From NCBI GenBank assembly GCA_037576215.1, contig JBANDB010000015.1, positions 620,001 through 684,000 of the forward strand: 64,000 nucleotides of DNA, in the 5' to 3' direction. Position numbers and translations under genes: made by a program. Below the pieces are notes generated by a model. It did no database searches and was not told the DNA's origin. It saw only the letters and a program-made list of their open reading frames with translations. Positions 12,706-22,427 of this stretch are shown here, in pieces. Source of the DNA: Armillaria gallica. Lineage: Eukaryota > Basidiomycota > Agaricomycetes > Agaricales > Physalacriaceae. Every line of letters begins with the position of its first letter. The first letter of the stretch is position 1.

Positions 12706-13585
12706 TCAATCCGAATCCCGATACCAAACACATGAACCTTTGTATTTACCACCAACAACCGGTATCTGTCTGGGCATACGCAAGGCATGAGCGAGGTCAA
12801 CGTACGTTGATCCATCATGTAGATAACCAGCCTTAAGAGTGCGCACGAGCGACTCCGTGAACACTCCCCAGAAGCCTGATTTCCCCTGTATCTCCTTTGC
12901 ATCCTGATAGTCTCTGCACGCAGACAAAAAGACATGAGAATTCATATCAGGTTGCCAGTCCTTGGCAAAGACGGACTTATGGTGTGGAAGGTGCCTCAGA
13001 TCCCGTTCCGCAGCAAAAAGCATACCTTCGAGGGAAGCAGCATCGATTCCCCCTTTTCGAAAACGCCGGAACATTATAACACTGGAATGATGGCAATCCT
13101 GGATCAATGTGATTCTGTGCCCCTTGACACGAGACTTCTGTAAGCATGGTGTTCATTTCCCGGTTGCTGATATCAGGAATTCGGTCGCTGTTCAGATCAA
13201 GTGTATGCCGGTCCATCGGGCAAAGAGCCTTAACAGGTACAGAGCCTGTGAGTGAATATGAGCCGTAATAATCGTGTATGTAGTGCGTCGTTCAGTATCC
13301 AGAGAAGTATATGATAATGTTATCACCATACACAATCTCCGAGTTGGTCGTGAGACTGAGTAGTGTGTTAACAATGTAGATGCGGGAAGGGATAAGTGAA
13401 TTATTGTATGATCCATGTTCGGTGGGACCAAGAAGACACTGAATACGATCTTTTGGTACACCGAGCTCCTTGGTCAGGAATTCATTCATTAACAGCGCAT
13501 CTGCAACACAACCACGTAATGGCCGTTCTGGAAATGCATTAATGCCGATGATAACGGCCCAAGTTCGAAGACTATGGCGTGAACG
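12706..13585 (-). pseudogene. Caspase-like (C14) domain, broken third paralogue
   Basis: Reading the complement from 13585, the domain starts TWAVIIGINAF and continues LRGCVADALLMNEFL to IIIYFSG near 13310. Where the other two copies have SGHG this one has SGY followed by TGA, so the catalytic His is lost. Homology resumes in other frames: PDISNREMN (about 13180-13150), then after a further shift RVKGHRITLIQDCHHS (about 13130-13085). From there a 133-aa open end runs to 12706 with the family's terminal CVWYRDSD. The Cys survives but the preceding Asp position is Gln. At least one nonsense change and two frame changes make it non-functional. A phase-0 intron (13644-13586, GTGAGT to TAG) links it to the upstream segment. 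Confidence 0.8.
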
Positions 13586-13644
13586 CTACATCGTCGTACA
13601 TTAGGATTTGTTACGACGCAACTCATCATCTGATACACACTCAC

Positions 13645-15291
13645 CGTTGCAAACGAGATTTCGAACCCGAACGAAAGGCTCCATCGGAAGTGAAGGTACC
13701 ACCAAAAAAAGAGAAAGCGGAGCTGAAGTTCATAGAACCATTCCAAAAGTATAGGGGTTGATACATGACGTGGATTTCTGTGAAATTGCGCCCTCGAACT
13801 CATCTTTTGGAAACCCTCCATTAGATTGATACCCCCAGGCATCTTGTAGAACTGCCTCGCCAACTGTGTTTCACGGTTAATGGGTCCCCCAGAATCAGGC
13901 GCGATCTGCATGGGGGGAACGGTAATAATGGAGGTTTGAATAGTAGACCGGAGCAACGACATCTCTTCATGCATTCGGGACATGGTAGTGTTAGAGTTCG
14001 CTGTCACTTGAAACAAATTCAATAGCAATTGAGTCTGTAGAATAACAGTATCAGAACTATTCAAGATCGAACAGAGAAGGCTTAACGTTAAAGTTTGCCC
14101 TGGCATTATCTACCAGTTTTCGGTGTCGACTGATGTCCTCTTTTATGCCCCGAGAAGACAAAAGATCCACCAGTTTCCCCCGAATATTACCTTTGTTACG
14201 GTTCATTTCGTTGACTTGTGTCGAGAGATCAGATAGAAATCTACTGAAAGATATCAAGACATTGAATCATGGTGTCACGGATATAAAGGGGTGACTAGAA
14301 TATATCGTACTGTAAATGTTAGTACAACAAGGTGAGTTCGGGGGATTCAGCATGAATGCTATACTCTGCTTGACTCCAAGGACGTCCAACGAATGAACGT
14401 GTATGAATACTGAAAATTAATCAGAGCGCGTGTGCGCTTCGATCTCTGATTTCTTGCTACTGTTACTGCTACTGGGCCAACCGTACGGTGGTTGGCAACT
14501 GACTGTTGTTCTGACTGTTAACTGACTGATTTCACAAGGTCTTCTTGACTTTGTGAACTTGCTGCTTAAGATGGTGGAGTCTTATCCACCTCTCGTTCTG
14601 AATTCAATACTCTGTTTTCTCGGGTAAAAGTTACATTGCATTTCGTTTCCTGGCCTTTATATACAAGTTGGCTATCCTATTTTTAGTTACTCAGCCTTCG
14701 GCCATCCTGTACGGGTATTAGTAAGGATTTCCTGCTAGTAGGCGCATCATAGCGCACTGCTTACTCATCCATCGGGTCGGGCATGATTCTCGCCTGCTAT
14801 GGATGGCCGACGACTTACTAAGCGATTAGTAAGTGCTTACTCAGCACCTTTTCTCGGTCCGATCTCTGGTTTTCTACCGGCCCGGGTTCCGGCCTGACAA
14901 TGGGAGCAGCAGCACTGACTCTTGGAATTCTAAGCAGGCCGTACGTAGACTTGCAGCATATTTGATTCCTTCGGGCATCGCGGATACTTGGATACCAGCA
15001 TCACGAATTATCTTCACGATTTCTATAATCTCGCCAGCGAGGTCTTTCATATCCTCTTCGTTGGTTTTGAACTGCTAAAGGAATGCCCTCAGAAGTTCAT
15101 ATCAGAAGATGTGATATGGAGCTCACCTCCAGGTTTTCCAAGAGAACGCCCGCAGTCTCGGCAACACCTTTTACAAAATTTCCCACGACTGGCAACATCT
15201 CGCCGATCCCTTTCACGATGTGAGTAATCTGGATTGAAGCTGGGGTTGTTTTGGAGCCATGGCGAGGCTTCAGTAGCTTGTTTCTGGGCAT
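13645..15291 (-). pseudogene. N-terminal helical region like basidiomycete NLR/STAND proteins, broken, in frame with the caspase remnant
   Basis: Three separated blocks on the complement match, from memory of the family, the N-terminal domain common in agaricomycete NLR-like proteins. Block one (15291-15130) reads IGEMLPVVGNFVKGVAETAG. Block two (15079-14943) follows an intron (GTGAGC to TAG, about 52 nt) and reads EIIEIVKIIRDAG. Block three (14240-14100) reads IKEDISRHRKLVDNARANF. The frame then shifts once and stays open to 13645 through a Thr/Ser/Met-rich linker. Between blocks two and three lies about 700 bp that includes a possible solo LTR. The final exon splices in phase with the caspase domain, so the ancestral gene may have had an NLR-type N-terminus followed by a C14 domain. 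Family assignment is by pattern only. Confidence 0.5.
14317..14846. mobile_element. Possible solo LTR inside the broken NLR-like/caspase gene
   Basis: The roughly 530-bp block begins TGTTAG and ends TCAGCA (TG...CA). On the complement it contains TATATAAAGG upstream of a long non-coding tail, as an LTR promoter would. It separates two blocks of the same domain. No target-site duplication is visible, so the boundaries and the call are tentative; an unusually long intron is the alternative. Confidence 0.35.
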
Positions 15292-15934
15292 CGTTTCGAC
15301 GCTTGTGGGTAAAGGAAGAAAGTTTGGACAAGCTCCAAAACAGCATGGTTTGAGTGAATGCCTCCAATGTCACACGACACTGCCTATTGATCACGGTCTG
15401 TGTATCAGGTAAACCTACAACCAAGGATGACCCGACAGCACAGACCTTCGTTTGATGGTACGGTACACAGTCCAAGTGTCTGCTCTTGATTGTGCTGTAT
15501 TGACATGAAGCCGATGGCCCCCAGCATCAGCTTCTTGTGTTCTCGTCCAAAAACACAATCGGATACCATGCGCGGAGGCCCGAGAGACATTCGAACTGTG
15601 AGGCTGGCCTGAACGTTTCTCATACTCTGACCTTTAGAGTCGTTCATAAAATATATGAGACGTCCGCCAGCTGAATGGAGGCGTATACACGGTCTGTGTC
15701 ACACTGCATGAAACCTTATCTGCGAGACTTTGATGAACGCTACGATTCGACAGCACACGAACGCTTGCGGTGATAAGTTCCTGTGCGAAGACAAAAGGGA
15801 TCTATTTTTGTTCTCTTTGAGGTGCTGTTAAGCGCCCAAGGCACGTCTTGAGCCTAGGAGACGGTAAGCGGCTGTAGGATGTATACTGATATAGCGATAT
15901 TGAATATGAGTGCCTTACAGCCTTTGCTGGGAGA
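15292..15934. other. No supported gene
   Basis: May include further 5' sequence of the broken NLR-like gene, but no start codon or exon can be defined. Confidence 0.4.
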
Positions 15935-15936
15935 TA

Positions 15937-16444
15937 CTGTACGATTTCGACCGTTAATTCACATAACGCGTAACGGGACCCCGTGAAGTGAAGCTATCGG
16001 TAATTCGTAACGCGTAACAGGGCCTTGTGAAGCTGTCATATCTTGATGGCCAAATAGCCTAATTTCCTTGCGAAAATATGAAAATCTCACCTCCCACATG
16101 TATTCTTCTGATACAGAATGTATATACAGGTAGTACAATAAAGATCTACTTCTCCCATACCTTTAAAGCCTCAAGCCACTCTGAGGGCTTCCGTATTCTA
16201 CCAAACCTGCTTACCAATGGCTCAGTGGGGATACATGCGTTGCTCTCAGGCTCTGGCAAGCGATTCTGATTGCCAGGACTACAATCTAATCTAAATCCTG
16301 ATACAAATTCGCCGAGGTGGTGGAATTGCAAATGAAGCTAAATTCATAGACCATAACGCATAAACTGACCCTGTGAAGCTATGGTCCCACGGCCATAAAC
16401 CATAACGCGTAACACCCTGTGAAGCTACGGTCGAAATCTTACAG
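15937..16444. mobile_element. 508-bp MITE, TA target site (Tc1/mariner-type), copy 1
   Basis: Bounded by TA at 15935-15936 and 16445-16446. Terminal inverted repeats are CTGTACGATTTCGACCGT on the left and, read inward from the right, CTGTAAGATTTCGACCGT (one mismatch in 18). Subterminal regions carry several copies of AACGCGTAAC next to GTGAAGC, in opposite orientations at the two ends. No transposase is encoded, so it is non-autonomous. A second copy lies at 36263-36758. Confidence 0.9.
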
Positions 16445-16446
16445 TA

Positions 16447-17059
16447 TTGTCGGTACAGCGTCACTTTTCGGAGCACTCTAAAGTGGAAAATTCAGTTGAA
16501 GAGAACAACAAGCACGGGTTTGGTTAGATGTTCGCTACTAGTGTCTGCGCAGACGTCTTGACAACGTGTCCCTCAATGTGCTGCTCTCACCGCTCTAGTG
16601 TTCAACAGTATATCAATCAACCTTCACTGTGCAGCAAAGCCCGACGCTTCGCAAGGATATGGACGGAGAAATTCCTCTCTGGCAAGGCTATCTTCGCTGA
16701 TAAATCTTTGATTGGGTTTTACAGTCGACACATCTGAGTGCAACGGGTTTCCAGCCCCGAGTCCAGCGAGTATAAAGCCTGATTTTTCTCCACGTAAGTG
16801 AAATCGGATTAGCGAAGAGAAATCAGAAATGATATACATTGACGGTGCAAAACATCTGCTCTAGGTTTATAATTTTCACCGCATCTGCAGGCTATCTCGA
16901 AGCTATGGCTTGGCCACGGTGGACCATACCTTCAAATTTTCCGCAGAAAAAGGTAACCTTGAGTCTCGATGTCTGTATATTTAACAATAAGACCAGATCG
17001 CGAAAATCCAGTTAAATCAAGCTGGTCAGTCATGGCAAAGGGTACCGATACGGACCTCT
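16447..17059. other. No supported gene
   Basis: Short frames only; nothing recognised. Confidence 0.45.
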
Positions 17060-18430
17060 ACAGTATCGACGGTGGCCATACACGCGTGACTTTTTAAGTG
17101 TCTGATAGGGAGGTAATGTCGTCGGCATCGTTGGTGCGTCAAATCGAGGTGGGCAAGAGAAGGGTCCGAGTCTGAATCTCGGGCCGGAGGGCCGATATAT
17201 GCCGTTCCCTTTTCAACGTCCGACGCGTTCTACTTCCTACCGCCATCATCGTACTATAGCGTGCGCTCCATGTTCCCCCACTCGCTGGCGGACTGCTCGT
17301 TTCTCGGCACAGCGCTCAGCTATCGATAAATGACGACTGACGATACGGACCTCATTCGACGGGGGCACCGGCATGAGCACTGAGCTCTCCCCAGATACTG
17401 AACGACACATTCAGCAGGTCTCATTTACAATCAAGGGATTTCGGACAACCTTGGCGCTCGAAGACGGGGTATAGCTCAGTGGTGCCACGATATCAGATAC
17501 GGCCAACGAGCAAAGCAGTCCCAAGCCCGGTTTGATGCGCATATGGGAAGCTATCAAATCTGCCAGAGGACAATGTTTCATGTACGACAGCGAATATGCA
17601 ATCTCTGTGTCCCTCAGTTATCGTTATGTGTCATTTCGACGCGCATATAGCCAGCTTGTCACCTTGTAAAGCGTCGTAGATCATCTTCACTCCGTGGTCG
17701 CATGCGTGCAGCTAGAGCTCTCGGATCATCTCGCTCAGTATCGCAGATAGAAGCGTAACTCGCCGTATGTGCTTTCCCCTGTTTTTTGACTGTGTTATTC
17801 ATCAATCGTATTACAGGTGATGCTGTCGGTTTTATGCCCGTGCGTCTTGTGTTTCCCTACTTTTGGCCCACTCATATGGCGTCCAACAGTAGGTATCTGA
17901 CATTTGCGATGGCGCCGCTTGCGACTACTGGGGCAAAATTATGCAGTAGCATAAGGAGATGCCTGCCTACCGAACGCGTGCTGTGATGTCGTTTTTGAGA
18001 TATTCATTAATCTCTGTGTTGTAACTTCCTGCAGTGCTGCCACCGCTTCTCAATACTCGTCTCAACGCCCCGCTCCGACTGGCCTTGGCCCCTGGCCGAT
18101 ACATGGAACGATAATTCGAAAGACCTCGTATGCTGATTCGAACGGACACCGCACTGAAGGGTATGGTTTTTGTCGATCTGGTTATACGCGAGTGCTCATA
18201 CTGAATTAGATCCACTTCAGCAGGTGGTGAGACGGCGGCTGTCGTCCAGGTTGTCGTGGAGATGGCTGCGAGACCGTTTTCTGCTGGGAGACGAAGCGAG
18301 GGCATTTGACCGCATGGGACCAGCATTTTCATACCCACCGGGTGGGTCTCCAGCCTTCGCAGCATCGAATGCTACTATTACCCGAGTCACGGAATACCCG
18401 TGCGTCGATCCAGTTGGTGGTTTCTGTCAA
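17060..18430. repeat. Segmental repeat copy B (uninterrupted)
   Basis: Contiguous counterpart of 8230-8895 plus 10870-11600. The complement of 18365-17967 keeps a 132-aa frame which, allowing for frame changes, shares blocks such as EYLKND with copy A. This copy shows the ancestral arrangement: no GC-rich insert and no palindrome. Confidence 0.7.
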
Positions 18431-19030
18431 CAAATGGCGCATGTCAATTCCCGAGGACCACGGTATGATGATTTCATCTTCGGTAATCATACAAGAGTAA
18501 TGACGCTGTATCAGATCCACCTCGCACGACCCACTTCGTGCTACTCGAATTCTCGGTCATGCATGCTGCTTACCCATTGGAATTGAAGCTTCATTTATCC
18601 GAATGTGACAACTTTCTAGCTGCGCATTGCTCCTTGGCCGGGCGCCCCGAGAATACGGGCGGGCGCTCAGTTTCGATCGGCATCCCGGTTCTTATGCATC
18701 GATGTGTATTTGAAGCTCCCAATTATACCGCAAGTCTATTCGCAGTATTGACGTATTGTGCGATTGGCTACACAGACTGTTCGTAACGTCTCATATATAG
18801 GCCGCCCTATCCCTGACTTTTAGCCTATTTTAAGGATTATTAGTGTTCACCTCCCATTCTTGTACTCCTTCCGGGGAACCTTTCGTACTTCTCTTCCGTC
18901 ACAGTTTCTATAAATACGGACCTGCGCTTGCGTGGGATGACGGCACCTCAGGGCATGTCATTCGCTATAAACTCCGACCTTGCAAAATACGCGATTCAGA
19001 AGCGCCACAAGGACTCCGATCTGATGGTGC
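18431..19030. other. Upstream region of the SDR gene
   Basis: No gene seen. It contains a TATAAATA string near 18909 and leads into the SDR promoter. Confidence 0.45.
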
Positions 19031-19038
19031 GTCAGACA

Positions 19039-19044
19039 TATATA
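19039..19044 (+). promoter_or_regulatory. TATA box for the SDR gene
   Basis: TATATA about 40 bp before the ATG at 19082, followed by a CT/CA-rich leader and the start context CATCATGGC. The spacing to the ATG is short, so the leader would be only a few bases long. Confidence 0.45.
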
Positions 19045-19081
19045 GCGACGAATTATAAACGACTCTTCAACACTCCTCATC

Positions 19082-20367
19082 ATGGCTCCCAGAACTCGCG
19101 AACAATGGGTAGTAGACCAGACCAGACCAATGCCCGCCGTCGTCACTGCCGATCTGAGCGGGAAAACGCTCGTTCTCATTGGTGCAAACGCCGGACTAGG
19201 TTTCGAAGCCGCGAAACACTTTGCTAAAATGAATCCTGCCCGATTAGTGTTGACGGCAAGGGATGAAGCGAAGGGGAAGGATGCTCTGACCCGTACGTTC
19301 TTACACTTATCAGATCTACGGCGGTGTCTGACGATCTGTATCATCATAGGTATTCAGAAGGAGACTGGCTACACCAAGGCGGAGCTATGGATCATCGACC
19401 TCGCGAACTTCAGTAGCATCGTCGCCTTTGCTGATCGGGCTGATCGTGAACTGGAACGATTGGATATCCTCGTGGAGAATGCTGGCATGGCGACTTGGGA
19501 ATACGAGCAAGTGGAAGGGTGGGAGAGAACGTACGTGGCGCCTTCTATGAACGGACGAGGACTAACTGTTTTCTTAGCTTGCATACGAACAACCTCGGTC
19601 CTGGTTTACTCGCCATCCGTATGATCCCAAAGCTGCTCGAGACGGCTCGCAAGTACTCAGTCAACCCGAGACTGGTCATTGTCGCGAGCGATGTGCACTA
19701 CTGGACGTCCATCGAAAAGGACGTTATCGATGGTCCGAGCATCCTCGCAAAGTTGTCAGACAAAGACTATTGTACAAAAGAGTGCGTTTGATCTCTTTCT
19801 GCATTGTAGCATCTGTGTTGACTGAAATGCAGGGTCATGGATCACCGATACTTTGACTCCAAACGTTCGTAACGCTTTAATTGATCTCGATACCGACTAA
19901 CCCTCTCGTCTTTATAGTACTCAATGTTCTCTTTGCTCGATCCCTACAACTCCACGTCCCGTCTTCGCCAGCGATCACCGTGAACTCCGTCAATCCTGGG
20001 TTCTGTCACTCGGGCCTCCGAACTACTATTCCCGCTGATGAGGCGGAAGCCATGCGGAAAGAAGAAGAGGAGCTTTGCTTCACGACCGAAGAAGGGAGCC
20101 GGCAGCTCGTTTACGGTGCCGTTGGCTCACAAGATGACGAGGAGAAGGTTCGCGGAAAGTTTATCCAGATGTCCGAGGTCGTGGAGGAGAGTGATTTCGT
20201 GATCAGCGAAGATGGGAAGATCGCGCAAGATAAAGTCTGGGTGAGTATCTTTACTGTCCAGATGATGGTATGGATCATTGATTATTTGGGTTTAGGGAGA
20301 GATGTTGGATATTTTGGGTAAAATCGATCCCAAGGTTTCGGACGTGGCGAAAACGTATCTCAGTTAA
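19082..20367 (+). CDS. Short-chain dehydrogenase/reductase, six exons
   Basis: NAD(P)H-dependent oxidoreductase of the SDR family, nearest in layout to fungal retinol-dehydrogenase/WW-oxidoreductase-like proteins; substrate unknown. Exons 19082-19292, 19350-19530, 19578-19781, 19833-19864, 19918-20240 and 20296-20367 join in frame to 340 aa. All introns are 47-57 nt with GT...AG ends. Cofactor motif LIGANAGLGFEAA lies at about residues 32-44, ENAGMA follows in the second exon, and the catalytic Tyr and Lys sit in YFDSK at the fourth-exon end (Y-x3-K), completed as SKLLNVLFARSL across the intron. The NSVNPGF block follows. No signal peptide is evident, so it is probably intracellular. It appears intact, unlike its relative at the right edge of the window. 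Confidence 0.92.
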
Positions 20368-21310
20368 TGGTTGTGTTGAACGTTGAACGTCGAATGCCGA
20401 GAATACCGAACCCTCGAATGTACATTTACCAGATGTTCGAACTAGAAATTTGATCGTCATCACTAAAACTGTTCAGGTTACGGAGCAATCAATTCTTGAC
20501 TCGGCTTACAAGATCGTTTACATTCCAAACTAGTACTGCTTCCAGGGGCGTTGCGCTAGTATCATCGTCACGACCATGTCCTACTCCTGCAATGCCTTGC
20601 TGTGCTCCCTGCCATAGCTGTACATTGTGACTTGGGGCCGAGGCAACGGTAGGGCAAGCCACTGTGTATACGCTCCAAGTAGCTGCTCGCGACGAATGGC
20701 CGGCCTCCTATGGGATGAAGAGACCGGCAGCGATTTCCGCACAATAGGCGTCGCTGAGCAGTAAAGTCGGACATCAAATTACGCGTCATAGACTCGATGG
20801 ATTACCTGCAAAGGAATGGAGATGGCGAACTACAACGCTCCTCATTGATATCTTCCCAGTAACTTGCTCTCTGAAAATTTCTTCCATTGCGTAGCCGATC
20901 GGATTGGAAACGACCAAAGGATCATTAAATCGTCGGTCACCGTGGGTTCTTACTAGGGTTTGCAAACATTGGCCACTATTGCTTTATCATTTCGTCGTCT
21001 CTGGTCTACGATAAGCACCAGCATCCTGCCGGATGGATACTCGAGCATGCCAGCTGCAGCTCCAACGATCCAGTTCATGCCTGTTGTCCATGATAGTAAT
21101 GACCACCACAACCTCCTTTGCTCCCCATACTAATGCCTCTCATTTTCTCTTCGCCGCGCTGGAAGAAGTTACCAACCACGGTTCCAACAACGTGTCGAAC
21201 TTGATGGACTCGGAAGACAATGTTCCGTTGTTGGAAAGGTTCTATGGTTTCACTGTTTATGTATCTACGATGCGCCCAGTCACGAACTCACCGGCCTTCA
21301 TGGCGCGACC
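20368..21310. other. No supported gene
   Basis: Downstream of the SDR gene. The frame 21033-21485 has no recognisable domain and may be decayed upstream sequence of the following F-box-like remnant. Confidence 0.4.
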
Positions 21311-21918
21311 ATGCTCAAAATTTTTGTGGGATCGCCGGACACCCCAAATTACGGCTGGTGGAAAAGAGCGCCGGCAACTAATCAAGGGCTTGTTTCGATT
21401 GTCAGTCGATTGCATTTCCTCGAGCGATCTTCGCTCCTCCGCCTGCCAGCCATGGAGAGTGGCGACCTTAGGAATATCGATGTGACGATGGTCATCTCCG
21501 ACATCTCTCCCTATAGCTGTCGTCCAGTATTCTTGCAAACCTCACGCTACCAGCTCTCACGACATTGACTCTCAGAGGAGATATATCCGTCGATACTGTC
21601 CTCTTGCCTATTCAGCACCCTGGATCAGCCGCTCGCGAAATAACCATCACCTCGGATGAAATTGTCGAAGCAGATTTCAATCGCCTGCTCAACGAACTCT
21701 CGGCTGTCGACGTTGCGGTTCTTACAGAATTCCCCCATACAACCGCATTCACTCACAGACTGTTCGAATTTTCTGGTTGCTTCACGGTGCTACGTATGCT
21801 CACGCGGAAGGGAGTAGAAGCTGTTGATCTGTCCAGCATGGTCCATACCAGAGATGTGCGCACCTTGGCATCGTTACAATGGGATGATCACTCTCCTGAG
21901 TCATCGAAGGGTTGGTGA
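21311..21918 (+). pseudogene. Leucine-rich C-terminal remnant of an F-box-type protein
   Basis: Bases 21529-21918 read ILANLTLPALTTLTLRG and continue in one frame to a stop at 21918. That is the leucine-rich strand pattern of the C-terminal half of agaricomycete F-box proteins. In the same frame an upstream TAG (about 21520) cuts it off, and the preceding conserved-looking part is in another frame (from 21311). No F-box core (SPIRxLPxEI) was found upstream. Best read as a 5'-truncated, frameshifted family member. Confidence 0.4.
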
Positions 21919-22427
21919 GATGCCGTCCCGGAAGTGATGTTGTTTAAATGAACGTCCCACCGTTACGGGCCCATACTAATTGATCATTTATGCTTGTTTC
22001 TGTTGATGTAAAAGTCATTTTGCATTTCGAATCTCTGCGTGCATGGATACACGATGCACAGAAAACCTAGTGGACCAAGGAATACTAACCCTGATAGCAG
22101 AGTGACAAACTTTGAAGACGAAATAGTGTACTGCAAATTGACTGCAAGCACACTGCTATCTCGAACTTTCAAACTCCGCAACACAAGCCCTCGGCCCGCC
22201 TATCCTCTCTTTCCAACTTCGAAGTGAACATTCCGTTGTATCTGGCGGTGACGTATGTTCAACGTTCAACACAAGTTGTCCACTTTCTTTCCTTGACGGT
22301 ATTACCATAGCTCTAAGTTGGGATCTCCCCGCTTACTCAAACTTCAAGGCTTACAGATATTGATCAGATAAGGGAGCAGAACGACTTTAGGTAGGGTTTT
22401 GGTCCACTCTGTGTGTCCAGAAGTTTA
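21919..22427. other. Spacer upstream of an F-box gene
   Basis: No gene or clear promoter motif seen. Confidence 0.4.
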
